A model generated the notes under the pieces. That model was given only the letters and a program-made list of their open reading frames with translations, ran no database searches and was not told the origin of the DNA. A stretch of 64,000 bases of DNA from Pseudarthrobacter chlorophenolicus (GTDB lineage: Bacteria > Actinomycetota > Actinomycetes > Actinomycetales > Micrococcaceae), in contig NZ_JZTW01000001.1 of the NCBI RefSeq assembly GCF_000962805.1, forward strand, positions 558,001-622,000. The letters run 5' to 3'. The position numbers and the translations under genes are program-made. This document shows, in pieces, positions 1-7,407 of this stretch. Within the stretch, counting starts at the first letter, position 1. The number at the start of each line of letters is the position of its first letter.

Positions 1-167
1 ACGCAGAAGGTTGCGGTCCTGCCGTCCGCAAGGGAGCCGGCCCAGGCTGTGCCATGTTCGGCGAGGGCGAGGCCGGCCTCCTCCAAGGCCGACGGCGGGA
101 GTCCGGCGCGGCGGGCGCGGTGGGCGGTCCGGATGCCGTCCTTGGCGCCGTTCTGATGTTCGGTCAT
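1..167 (-). CDS. 5-formyltetrahydrofolate cyclo-ligase, N-terminal part (runs off the window)
   Basis: Only the first 55 or so residues are inside the window; the rest lies beyond base 1. The start ATG (complement of 165-167) follows a clear GGAGGG at 174-180. The visible sequence has the IRTAHRARRAGL segment and a later LAEHG, which fit the N-terminal helix of the family that converts 5-formyl-THF to 5,10-methenyl-THF with ATP. The call leans on position: this gene typically stands back-to-back with galU in actinobacteria (Rv0992c/Rv0993, from memory). The ATP-binding motifs are not visible, so the identification is likely rather than certain. Confidence 0.7.
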   Translation of the reverse strand, partial: MTEHQNGAKDGIRTAHRARRAGLPPSALEEAGLALAEHGTAWAGSLADGRTATFC

Positions 168-234
168 GGGTTTTCCCTCCATTGCCGCGGGCGGCGGGTT
201 CATGTGCAGGTCCGCGCCGGGACCGGACGGCTGA

Positions 235-264
235 TTACTTAATGCTTGCCGCTGACGCTAGATT
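235..264 (+). promoter_or_regulatory. galU promoter, probably giving a leaderless mRNA
   Basis: A TTACTT -35-like element (235-240) is followed after 18 bases by TAGATT (259-264). The galU GTG begins at 271, only 6 bases later, so transcription would start at or next to the start codon. No Shine-Dalgarno lies in front of galU. The same layout recurs at many genes in this window. Confidence 0.6.
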
Positions 265-270
265 AGTCCG

Positions 271-1176
271 GTGACTACCAGTAACCCGAGAGTTCGCAAA
301 GCCGTCATCCCCGCTGCGGGGCTGGGCACCCGATTCCTTCCCGCCACCAAGGCTATGCCCAAAGAGATGCTTCCTGTGGTGGACAAGCCTGCCATCCAGT
401 ACGTCGTGGAGGAAGCCGTTGGAGTCGGACTGAACGATGTCCTGATGATTACGGGACGCAACAAGCGGGCACTCGAGGACCACTTTGACCGTGTCCCATC
501 GCTCGAGTCCACCCTCTCGGACAAGGGTGACACCAAGAAGCTGGAGTCCATCCAGGCCGCCAGCAACCTTGGCGACATCCACTACGTCCGCCAGGGCGAC
601 CCCAACGGCCTCGGCCACGCCGTGCTGCGTGCCCGCCAGCACGTGGGCAACGAGCCCTTTGCGGTGCTCCTGGGTGATGACCTGATTGATGCCAGGGACG
701 AGCTCCTGGGAACCATGATCGACGTGCAGGCCAAGACCGGCGGTTCGGTGGTTGCCCTTATCGAAGTGGATCCGTCCCAGATCAGCGCCTACGGCTGCGC
801 GGACATCGAAGAGATCGACGGCGAAGGCTACGTCCGGATCAACAGGCTCGTTGAGAAGCCTGCAGCGGACGAGGCACCGTCCAACCTGGCAGTCATCGGC
901 CGCTATGTGCTGCACCCCGCTGTCTTCGACGTGCTGGAGGAAACCGGCCCCGGCCGTGGTGGCGAGATCCAGCTGACCGACGCCCTGCAGGAGCTTGCCA
1001 CCGGCGAGGGTGAAGGCTATGGCGTTTATGGTGTGGTGTTCCGCGGACGCCGCTACGACACCGGTGACAAACTGAGCTACCTGAAGGCCTGCGTGCAGCT
1101 GGCCGTCGACAGTGATGACCTGGGCCCGGGCCTGCGGGAGTGGTTGCCGGGCTTCGCCGCCCAACTTTCCAAGTAA
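271..1176 (+). CDS. galU: UTP--glucose-1-phosphate uridylyltransferase
   Basis: 301 residues, full length for bacterial GalU. It makes UDP-glucose from UTP and glucose-1-phosphate in the cytoplasm, supplying glycans and, with galE at 43892, UDP-galactose. The nucleotide-binding signature AAGLGTRFLPATKAMPKE lies near residues 15-32, followed by LPVVDKPAIQYVVEEA; a conserved VEKP comes later. The GTG start is supported by the TAGATT hexamer 6 bases upstream (leaderless pattern). The next gene begins 4 bases after the stop, so the two are probably co-transcribed. In many actinobacteria a moeA/glp gene follows galU; here it is absent. Confidence 0.97.
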   Translation: MTTSNPRVRKAVIPAAGLGTRFLPATKAMPKEMLPVVDKPAIQYVVEEAVGVGLNDVLMITGRNKRALEDHFDRVPSLESTLSDKGDTKKLESIQAASNLGDIHYVRQGDPNGLGHAVLRARQHVGNEPFAVLLGDDLIDARDELLGTMIDVQAKTGGSVVALIEVDPSQISAYGCADIEEIDGEGYVRINRLVEKPAADEAPSNLAVIGRYVLHPAVFDVLEETGPGRGGEIQLTDALQELATGEGEGYGVYGVVFRGRRYDTGDKLSYLKACVQLAVDSDDLGPGLREWLPGFAAQLSK

Positions 1177-1180
1177 CACC

Positions 1181-1801
1181 GTGCGCTACGGTCCCATCTG
1201 GCCGGTCACGCTGGAATGCGGTGACCTGGTCCTGCGGCCCATCCGCTACCGCGACCGGAAAGAATGGACCGACGTGCGGTCACGGAACAGCCAGTGGCTT
1301 GCGCCGTGGGAGGCGTCCAACCCCGATCCGCGCGGAGGGTTGCCGGACTACCGGCAGATGGTACGTTCGCTGAACTCCCAGGCGGCCCAGTCCACGGCGT
1401 TGCCGTTCCTCATTACGGAGCGCGTGGCCGGCAGCCGGAGCCCGCACATCGTGGGCCAATTGACGGTGTCATCCATTCTCTGGGGCTCGGCAATGATGGC
1501 CACGCTGGGTTACTGGGTGGACCAGGCACGGGCGGGCCACGGGATCGCTCCGACGGCGGTTGCCCTGGTGACCGACCACTGCTTCCAGACCCTGGGGCTG
1601 CACCGGATGGAAATCAACATCCGGCCCGAAAACCGGCCCAGCCTGCGGGTCGTGGAAAAGCTGGGATTCCGCGACGAAGGGTACCGGCCCCGGTACCTGC
1701 ACATCAATGGTGAATGGGCGGACCACCGGTCGTTTGCATTGACCTCCGAAGAAGTCCCGGACGGCCTGTTGCCGCGTTGGCTGGCGTCCCGGACGTCTTA
1801 A
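1181..1801 (+). CDS. RimJ/RimL-type GNAT N-acetyltransferase
   Basis: 206 residues from a GTG 4 bases after the galU stop; an upstream in-frame start would overlap galU heavily and is not preferred. This is the GCN5 acetyltransferase fold: an N-terminal LRPIRYRD strand, an acetyl-CoA loop around RAGHGIAPTAVAL (residues about 110-122), then HRMEINIRPENRPSLRVVEKLGF, the classic C-terminal GNAT motif. It should transfer acetyl from acetyl-CoA to an amine, perhaps a protein N-terminus, but the substrate cannot be read from sequence. Position matches the gene called rimJ (Rv0995) in the galU locus of mycobacteria. Confidence 0.85.
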   Translation: MRYGPIWPVTLECGDLVLRPIRYRDRKEWTDVRSRNSQWLAPWEASNPDPRGGLPDYRQMVRSLNSQAAQSTALPFLITERVAGSRSPHIVGQLTVSSILWGSAMMATLGYWVDQARAGHGIAPTAVALVTDHCFQTLGLHRMEINIRPENRPSLRVVEKLGFRDEGYRPRYLHINGEWADHRSFALTSEEVPDGLLPRWLASRTS

Positions 1802-1882
1802 TTCCACTCATTTGGCAACCGCCCGGCGACACACCGCAACCAATGCCACTGTGGCAGTGGTGATGCTCATACGGTTTTGAGT

Positions 1883-2809
1883 GTGGACTTCCCCCTTAGC
1901 AGCTCTGTGATCCTTGTGGTTGCTGTCGTGCTCTGGATTGTGTGGGTTGCCCCCTACGTCCTCCGGAACCGCAGGCACCAGCTCCAGCCCGCCGGCGATG
2001 CCATGGCGGCCGCACCCGCGGAGGAGAAACCGGAGCGGCCGCAAGGCATGGTCCTGAACGTCGCCGCCAAGCAGGAGAAAACGATGCATACGAGGAAGAG
2101 CGGCGCACCCGCTGCCGGGCCCACCGCTGCAGCCAACGGTCGGCTGCGCATCCACTACGGGCGCACATCCATCGCACTCGTTGGATTCCTCTCGCTCATC
2201 ACTGCATTCGTCTCCGGCGTCCTGCTGCCCTTCGGCCTTGGTTCCGCCATCCTGCCGCTGTCCTGCCTGGCGCTCACTGCGGCGTGCGTCATCCTTCTGC
2301 GCACCCTCGCCGTCCGGAGCCGCAAGGCGAAGGTCAACGCAGCGTTCCGCTCGGCCATGAGCGCGCCGTCCCGGACGGCCACACCGCTCGACCGGATTCC
2401 GCCCAAGCCGGAAACGGCACCGCTGCCTGCCCGCCCGGAAAGCCCGCTCTTCGACGCTGAGGCCCACAAGCCCCAGGCCAAGCCACTGACCGCCGTGGAA
2501 CTGCGTGAAGCAGCCATTGCCGTAGCCGTGGCCGCGGGCGATACCAGCGCGGCAGCACCGGCGTCGGACGTTCCGTCCAATACGCCCTGGCAGCCTGTCG
2601 AAGTCCCCAAACCTGTGTACGTGGAGGCTGCCAAGGCCGAGCGGCCGGAGCCCAAGCCGCTTGAGCTTCCCGAGGCACCGAAGGCCGTCGGCAAGCCGTC
2701 CCTGAAGCAGGGCGCTACCGGCGCGGCACCTGTTGACGCCCAGCAGCTCACCAAGGCGCAGAGCGCCCTCAGCAACCTCGACGACGTCCTGCAGCGCCGC
2801 AGGGCCTAG
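1883..2809 (+). CDS. SepX/GlpR-like actinobacterial divisome membrane protein (probable)
   Basis: 308 residues from GTG at 1883; TACGGT (1870-1875) lies 7 bases upstream, the leaderless pattern, and favours this start over TTG at 1877. An N-terminal membrane helix (about residues 6-24, VILVVAVVLWIVWVAPYVL) ends in LRNRR. A short cytoplasmic stretch follows, then two helices at about 95-140 and a basic RSRKAKVNAAFR segment. The rest is a long Pro/Ala-rich tail ending near DDVLQRRR. Membrane layout, the VAPYVLRNRR-type motif and the galU-rimJ-X position match Rv0996 and SepX/GlpR, which act at the division septum with Wag31/DivIVA or FtsZ. Family assignment is by recall, not alignment. Confidence 0.6.
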   Translation: MDFPLSSSVILVVAVVLWIVWVAPYVLRNRRHQLQPAGDAMAAAPAEEKPERPQGMVLNVAAKQEKTMHTRKSGAPAAGPTAAANGRLRIHYGRTSIALVGFLSLITAFVSGVLLPFGLGSAILPLSCLALTAACVILLRTLAVRSRKAKVNAAFRSAMSAPSRTATPLDRIPPKPETAPLPARPESPLFDAEAHKPQAKPLTAVELREAAIAVAVAAGDTSAAAPASDVPSNTPWQPVEVPKPVYVEAAKAERPEPKPLELPEAPKAVGKPSLKQGATGAAPVDAQQLTKAQSALSNLDDVLQRRRA

Positions 2810-2944
2810 CCTCCGGCCGCGGGGCCCGATACCGGCCGCCGGGCAGGCATGAGCGATGCCGGGAATGTCGGTTGGCATTGGGGCAGGAAAAATGTGTAGC
2901 CTAGGGGCACCGGTACAGACCGTGCCAAAAGGTCGCACCGTTCC

Positions 2945-3017
2945 GGGGCTATAGCTCAGTTGGTAGAGCGCTTCGTTCGCATCGAAGAGGTCAGGAGTTC
3001 GAATCTCCTTAGCTCCA
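2945..3017 (+). tRNA. tRNA-Ala, anticodon CGC
   Basis: A complete cloverleaf: acceptor GGGGCTA/TAGCTCC with the G3-U70 wobble that is the alanine identity element, D arm GCTCAGTTGGTAGAGC, anticodon stem CTTCG/CGAAG with loop TTCGCAT (anticodon CGC, reading GCG), and T arm AGGAG-TTCGAAT-CTCCT. A73 is at 3017 and the 3' CCA is not encoded. It is followed by a terminator hairpin at 3034. Confidence 0.97.
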
Positions 3018-3033
3018 CAGTTTTCGTTTCACA

Positions 3034-3066
3034 AAGGCCATCCTGCCGGGATGGCCTTCGTTGTTT
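3034..3066 (+). terminator. Terminator after tRNA-Ala
   Basis: A perfect 10-bp stem (AAGGCCATCC / GGATGGCCTT) with a 5-base loop is followed by a T-rich run (TTCGTTGTTTT). This is a good intrinsic terminator. Confidence 0.8.
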
Positions 3067-3115
3067 TGCGGGAACATCATCCCAGCGTGAACGGACGCAC
3101 AGATCTTCGACCCCC

Positions 3116-3138
3116 TTAGTTGTCAGTTTGATAATTAA
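3116..3138. promoter_or_regulatory. Upstream NrtR-type operator (imperfect)
   Basis: An inverted repeat with 9-base arms TTAGTTGTC and GATAATTAA around a 5-base spacer; 7 of 9 positions pair. It shares arm sequence and spacer length with the perfect operator at 3149-3171. It overlaps the -35 element of the pnuC promoter. Assignment to NrtR rests on the nrtR gene in the same operon. Confidence 0.6.
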
Positions 3139-3148
3139 CGGCTAGGTT
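3120..3148 (+). promoter_or_regulatory. Promoter of the pnuC-nadR-nrtR operon
   Basis: TTGTCA (3120-3125), a 17-base spacer and TAGGTT (3143-3148) make a near-consensus vegetative promoter. It is sandwiched between the two operator palindromes, so repressor binding at either would block RNA polymerase. Confidence 0.65.
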
Positions 3149-3171
3149 GTAATTATCTACTTGATAATTAC
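3149..3171. promoter_or_regulatory. Downstream NrtR-type operator (perfect palindrome)
   Basis: A perfect inverted repeat: GTAATTATC, 5 bases, GATAATTAC. It spans the expected transcription start and ends just before the GGAAGGAAG ribosome-binding site of pnuC. Centre-to-centre distance to the upstream operator is 33 bp, about three helical turns, allowing cooperative binding on one DNA face. It is the only strongly A/T-rich patch in the neighbourhood. Confidence 0.7.
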
Positions 3172-3185
3172 GGAAGGAAGCGGCG

Positions 3186-3848
3186 ATGACGGTCATACTC
3201 GACTGGATGAACTCCGCAGCAGTGCCAAATCTCCTCGGTTCTCCCGTCAGCTGGATCGAGGTCATCGGATTCGTCACAGGTGCGGCATGCGTCTATGGCG
3301 TCGCGAAGCAAAAGCTCTGGAACTGGCCGGTGGGAATCGTGAATAACGTTGCGTTCATCATCCTGTTCCTGGGTGCCGGCCTCTATGGGGAAACGGTCCT
3401 TCAGGTCATCTTCGCTGCCGTGGCCGTCTACGGCTGGTTCAACTGGGTCCGCGGAAGCTCTGCCACCGAGGCCAGCAATGATCTGCCCATCCGGGACGCC
3501 ACGGGCAAGGAAACCCTGCTCGGCGCCGGTGCCACCCTGGCCGGTACTGCCGCCGTGGCCATGATCCTGACGCACGGCACAGACTCCCAGGTGCCATGGC
3601 CGGATGCCTTTGTCCTGACTGCCTCCCTGGTTGCCACCTACTGGCAGGCGAGAAAGATCTTCCAGCACTGGTACGTCTGGATCCTCATCGATGTGGTCTC
3701 CATTCCGCTGTACTTCACCCGGGGGCTGGCCCTGACAGCGATCCTTTACATCGGATTCCTTGCCCTCTGCATTTACGGGCTCAGCGGCTGGAAGCGTACC
3801 CGGGCCGCCGGGAAGGCCCCCGTGATCACCGTCCCGGCAGGAGCCTGA
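3186..3848 (+). CDS. pnuC: PnuC-family nicotinamide riboside transporter
   Basis: 220 residues, the usual PnuC size. An integral membrane protein with about seven hydrophobic segments; the family signature WNWPVG is at residues 45-50 followed by NN at 53-54. PnuC proteins carry nicotinamide riboside across the membrane by facilitated diffusion, with trapping by phosphorylation inside, which fits the kinase domain of the next gene. GGAAGGAAG stands 7 bases before the ATG. It is first in a tight operon (next start 2 bases after the stop) and is directly controlled by the double palindrome upstream. Confidence 0.93.
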   Translation: MTVILDWMNSAAVPNLLGSPVSWIEVIGFVTGAACVYGVAKQKLWNWPVGIVNNVAFIILFLGAGLYGETVLQVIFAAVAVYGWFNWVRGSSATEASNDLPIRDATGKETLLGAGATLAGTAAVAMILTHGTDSQVPWPDAFVLTASLVATYWQARKIFQHWYVWILIDVVSIPLYFTRGLALTAILYIGFLALCIYGLSGWKRTRAAGKAPVITVPAGA

Positions 3849-3850
3849 CA

Positions 3851-4957
3851 ATGTTCACCCAGTCCATGGTCATCGGCAAGTTCTACCCTCCCCACGCCGG
3901 TCACGCCCACCTCATTGCCACAGCCGCCTCGCAGTCCGAAAAGGTGGCGGTCCTGGTGCTGGGCACCCGCTTTGAGTCCATCACCGTCGCCGATCGTGCC
4001 AGTTGGCTGGCCGCCGAATTTGAAGACACCAACGTCCAGGTCATCGCGATGCCGAACGACTGCCCGGAGGACTACCACGCCGACGCCATCTGGAAAGCCC
4101 AGAACGAGCTCATGCGCCTGGCTCTGAAGTCCCACGGAATCACCGCCGTCGACGCCGTCTTTAGCTCCGAGGCCTACGGCGCCCGGCTTGCGGGCTATTT
4201 CGGCGCCGAACACGTTCTCGTCGACCAGTCCCGGACCACATATCCGATCAGCGGCACTATCTGCCGTGACGATCCCGCAGCGGCGTGGCCTTATGTACTG
4301 GCCCCGGCACGGCAGGACTTGGCCACCAGGATCATCGTTGTGGGCGCGGAGTCCACTGGCACCACCACGCTCGCCCGGGCCCTGATGGACCACTACCGGG
4401 CACGGTTCCCGCTGATCGCCGACGTGCCCGAATACGGCCGCGACTACACCTATGGGAAGTTCGACGCCCTGCGGGCCGTGAAGCCGGATGCCGAACTGGC
4501 CGACATGGTGTGGACCGCGCGGGACTTCAGCGTCATCGGTGCCCGGCAAAACCAGCTGGAAAACGCGGCGGCCGATACCTGCCCGCTGGTCATCGCCGAC
4601 ACCGACGCCTTGGCCACCACCTTGTGGGAACGGTATTACCTGGGGGAGCGCAGCTACGGCTCCTATCACGCAATGGATACACTGCCGCGCCGGGATCTCT
4701 ACCTGGTCACCGACGATGAAGGTGTGCCGTTCGAGGACGACGGCTGGCGGGAGGGCGAGCACAGCCGTGCCGAGATGACCGAGTGGTTCAAGGAGACCCT
4801 GACCGCGGAGGGACACTCCTGGATCCTGGTCACCGGCAGCCACGAACGGCGCATGAAAACCGCAACTGACGTCATTGACCTGATCCTGGCCCAGCGGAAC
4901 GGCTTCGCCTCCCCGCCCTGGGCCACCCGGACCGTCCTGGAAGGCGCGCCGGCATGA
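3851..4957 (+). CDS. nadR: Bifunctional NMN adenylyltransferase / ribosylnicotinamide kinase, NadR-like
   Basis: 368 residues. The N-terminal nucleotidyltransferase domain has GKFYPPHAGH (residues 9-18) and YPISGTICR (131-139). The C-terminal kinase domain has the P-loop GAESTGTTT (165-173). Together they turn imported nicotinamide riboside into NMN and then NAD. Unlike enterobacterial NadR there is no N-terminal helix-turn-helix, so regulation must come from elsewhere, here the nrtR gene that overlaps its end by 4 bases (ATGA). Start is ATG 2 bases after the pnuC stop; a longer in-frame extension would lie inside pnuC and is rejected. Confidence 0.93.
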   Translation: MFTQSMVIGKFYPPHAGHAHLIATAASQSEKVAVLVLGTRFESITVADRASWLAAEFEDTNVQVIAMPNDCPEDYHADAIWKAQNELMRLALKSHGITAVDAVFSSEAYGARLAGYFGAEHVLVDQSRTTYPISGTICRDDPAAAWPYVLAPARQDLATRIIVVGAESTGTTTLARALMDHYRARFPLIADVPEYGRDYTYGKFDALRAVKPDAELADMVWTARDFSVIGARQNQLENAAADTCPLVIADTDALATTLWERYYLGERSYGSYHAMDTLPRRDLYLVTDDEGVPFEDDGWREGEHSRAEMTEWFKETLTAEGHSWILVTGSHERRMKTATDVIDLILAQRNGFASPPWATRTVLEGAPA

Positions 4958-5709
4958 ACGACTCCAACGCCGAGCGGGACTATCTTGAGTCCTACCGGCC
5001 CGGTGACTACCCGTCCTTCGCCCTGACTGCAGACCTTGTGGTTTTCGCCGTCACCGGCGGGGTCCTCCACACAGCCCTGGTCCGCCGCGGCGCCCACCCC
5101 TTCAAGGGCAGGCTGGCCCTGCCGGGGGGATTCGTCGGGCCCCGGGAATCAGCGGAGACAGCCGCCGGCCGCGAGCTTTCCGAGGAAACCGGGCTGGACC
5201 TGGGTACGCTGCCGGTCCACCTCGAACAGCTGGCGACATACAGCGCCCCTGGCCGCGACCCCCGGATGCGGGTTGTTTCCGTTGCCCACCTGGTCCTGCT
5301 GGCAACGGACGGCACAAGCCTTCCCGCCGTCTCGGCCGGGACCGACGCCGCCGGCGCCGATTGGTACCCGGTCCACGAAATGCTCGCCGGCAGCACCGGG
5401 GAATCCCTGGCTTTCGACCATTCGCAGATCCTAGCGGAGGGCTTGCAGCGGCTGGCCGGCAAGATGGAATACACCACAGTCGCAGCCCGGCTCCTCCCCG
5501 GAGAGTTCACGCTCACCCAGCTGCGCACCGTTTACGAGGCAGTGTGGAATGCTCCGCTGGCGGCAGGAAACTTCACCCGCAAAATGACACCCCAGCTGGA
5601 AGACACCGGAAGGAAGGTCCGTGCTGCAACCGGGGGAGCGCCCGCTGCGATGTTTACGGCAAGCGACCGGTACATCCACCCGCCGCTGTCCCGGCCCGGG
5701 CAGGAGTGA
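4954..5709 (+). CDS. nrtR: NrtR-family transcriptional regulator (Nudix domain + winged helix)
   Basis: 251 residues. The N-terminal Nudix domain has an intact box G59-x5-E65-x7-R73-E74-L-x-E77-E78-x-G80-L. The C-terminal winged-helix region (about 170-250) contains LLPGEFTLTQLRTVYEAV, typical of NrtR. These proteins repress NAD-salvage genes and release DNA when ADP-ribose or a related NAD metabolite binds the Nudix fold. Being last in the pnuC-nadR-nrtR operon, it is expected to repress itself through the palindromes at 3116-3171. Translationally coupled to nadR by ATGA. Many NrtRs have a degenerate Nudix box; this one keeps every catalytic position. Confidence 0.92.
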   Translation: MNDSNAERDYLESYRPGDYPSFALTADLVVFAVTGGVLHTALVRRGAHPFKGRLALPGGFVGPRESAETAAGRELSEETGLDLGTLPVHLEQLATYSAPGRDPRMRVVSVAHLVLLATDGTSLPAVSAGTDAAGADWYPVHEMLAGSTGESLAFDHSQILAEGLQRLAGKMEYTTVAARLLPGEFTLTQLRTVYEAVWNAPLAAGNFTRKMTPQLEDTGRKVRAATGGAPAAMFTASDRYIHPPLSRPGQE

Positions 5710-5748
5710 CGCCCACGTACCGCCCGAGGCTGTTGAGGTACCGCCCTG

Positions 5749-6744
5749 CTACAGCCAGCCCTTGCGTTTGAAGATTCCGTACATGAGTCCTGCGGCGGCC
5801 ACCATCAGGACAAGCGCCATGGGGTAGCCGAAACCCCAATGGAGTTCGGGCATATGGTCAAAGTTCATGCCGTAGACCCCTGCCACGAAGGACGGGGCGA
5901 ACAGGATCGCGGCCCAGGAGGAAATCTTCTTCACCTGTTCGTTCTGTTCGGCGCTTGCTTCGTTCTGCCGGTTGGCGGTGAGGGTCCCGTCCAGGGTCAG
6001 GGCGTTCTGCAGCAGGTCCCGGAACGAATCGGCCCGGGAAATGACCCGCTCGGCGTGGTCCTCCACGTCCCGCAAGCTGTGTTGGAGTTCGGTTTCCACT
6101 CCGTACTTCGCAAATCCCCGCTTGAGCTGGTGCATCATGTCCGGCAGCGGGTGGATGGCGCGCTGGAACTGGATAACCTCACGGGCCAGTTCGTAGATCC
6201 GGCGCGAAACGCTGCTATCGCCGCTGAAGAGCTGGTCCTCGATCTCGTCGATGTCGTTTTCCAGGCCGGCCACCACCGGGGCATAGTCGTCCACCACCCT
6301 GTCCAGCAAGGCATAAAGCACCGCTTCGGGCCCATGCCGCAGGAGTTCGGGACGGGCCTCAAGCCGCTGCCGGACACGGGCCACGCCGGCCATCTCAGCG
6401 TGCCGGACCGTCACCACGAAATTCTTTCCGGTGAAGATGTGGAGTTCGCCGAACTCCACCGTCTCGCTCGCATCGAGGTAGCGCGCGGGCCGCAGGACGG
6501 TGAAGAGGTTGTCGTCGTAGCGTTCCATCTTGGGGCGCTGGTGTGCCGAGATGGCGTCCTCGACAGCCAGTTCATGGAGGCCGAACTCGGCAGCTACGGC
6601 AGCCATCTCCTCTGCGGTGGGCCTGTACAGGCCGATCCACGCCATGCCGCCATGCCGGGCCAGGGTTTCGAACGTCTGCTCAAGGCTTTCCGGCTCCGCA
6701 TGGCGGGCGCCGTCCACGTACACGGCGTTATCGATGATGGTCAT
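5749..6744 (-). CDS. corA: CorA-family magnesium/cobalt channel
   Basis: 331 residues, typical CorA length. A large acidic N-terminal cytoplasmic domain is followed by two C-terminal membrane helices; the pore signature YGMN lies at the end of the first (SFVAGVYGMNFDHMPE), and the C-terminus is the basic FKRKGWL. It mediates Mg2+ (or Co2+/Ni2+) entry as a pentamer. The ATG is preceded 7 bases upstream by TAGGCT (6752-6757), and the TAG of that hexamer is the stop codon of the upstream Lrp gene. No Shine-Dalgarno is seen, so a leaderless transcript starting in the lrp tail is likely. Confidence 0.96.
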   Translation of the reverse strand: MTIIDNAVYVDGARHAEPESLEQTFETLARHGGMAWIGLYRPTAEEMAAVAAEFGLHELAVEDAISAHQRPKMERYDDNLFTVLRPARYLDASETVEFGELHIFTGKNFVVTVRHAEMAGVARVRQRLEARPELLRHGPEAVLYALLDRVVDDYAPVVAGLENDIDEIEDQLFSGDSSVSRRIYELAREVIQFQRAIHPLPDMMHQLKRGFAKYGVETELQHSLRDVEDHAERVISRADSFRDLLQNALTLDGTLTANRQNEASAEQNEQVKKISSWAAILFAPSFVAGVYGMNFDHMPELHWGFGYPMALVLMVAAAGLMYGIFKRKGWL

Positions 6745-6754
6745 TCAGGAAAGC

Positions 6755-7258
6755 CTAGCGTCCGGCGGATGCCGAATTGCTCAGTCCGCTGATGAGGGGT
6801 TCGGTGCGGTAGGGGATGTGCGTGTGCAGGGCCAACACCGTTTCGGTACGGATGACGCCTTTGATCCTCAGTACCTGGCGCAGCGAAGACTGGAGGTTGT
6901 GGGTATCCGTGGCCACCACCCGGCACCAGACGTCGCCGCGTCCGGAAATTTCGTGGACTTCAAGCACCTGCGGAATCAGCCTGAGGGCTCCCACAACGCC
7001 GTCCAGTTCCCGGTGTGACACTTCGATGGTCACGAAGGCCACAACGTCGTAGCCCACGGCCTCCAGGTCCACTTCCCGCCCGCCGGGCCGGAGGACGCCA
7101 GTCCTGATGAGGCGCCGCACCCGCGTCTGTGCCGTGTTCCGGGCAACCCCCACTGCGTCGCTGAGTTCCCCCACCTGGATCCGGGGGTCCCGGATGAGGG
7201 CCAGCAGGATCCTCAGGTCGGTGGCATCCAGATTGTTCAAATGCTCATTCTCCGTCAT
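6755..7258 (-). CDS. Lrp/AsnC-family transcriptional regulator
   Basis: 167 residues: N-terminal helix-turn-helix (DLRILLALIRDPRIQVGELS, then GVARNTAQTRVRRLIRTG) and a C-terminal RAM/effector domain (VAFVTIEVSHRELDGVV onward). Lrp-type proteins bind DNA as dimers or octamers and respond to amino acids. It lies 149 bases from the divergent MFS exporter at 7408, the usual placement for a regulator of a neighbouring transporter, and 10 bases upstream of corA on the same strand. Effector and targets are not readable. No good ribosome-binding site is seen before the ATG. Confidence 0.88.
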   Translation of the reverse strand: MTENEHLNNLDATDLRILLALIRDPRIQVGELSDAVGVARNTAQTRVRRLIRTGVLRPGGREVDLEAVGYDVVAFVTIEVSHRELDGVVGALRLIPQVLEVHEISGRGDVWCRVVATDTHNLQSSLRQVLRIKGVIRTETVLALHTHIPYRTEPLISGLSNSASAGR

Positions 7259-7407
7259 TCGCTCGCGGCATCTTTGATGATTGTGCTCAATTCTTGCACT
7301 TGTTTCGGATCAAGGGGCCAGCAGTGCCGCACTCTGGAGCCACACCTGTATTTCCCCGCACGGCACCCCACAAGGGCCACCCGTGCGGCCAACCCGGAGG
7401 CGGCACC

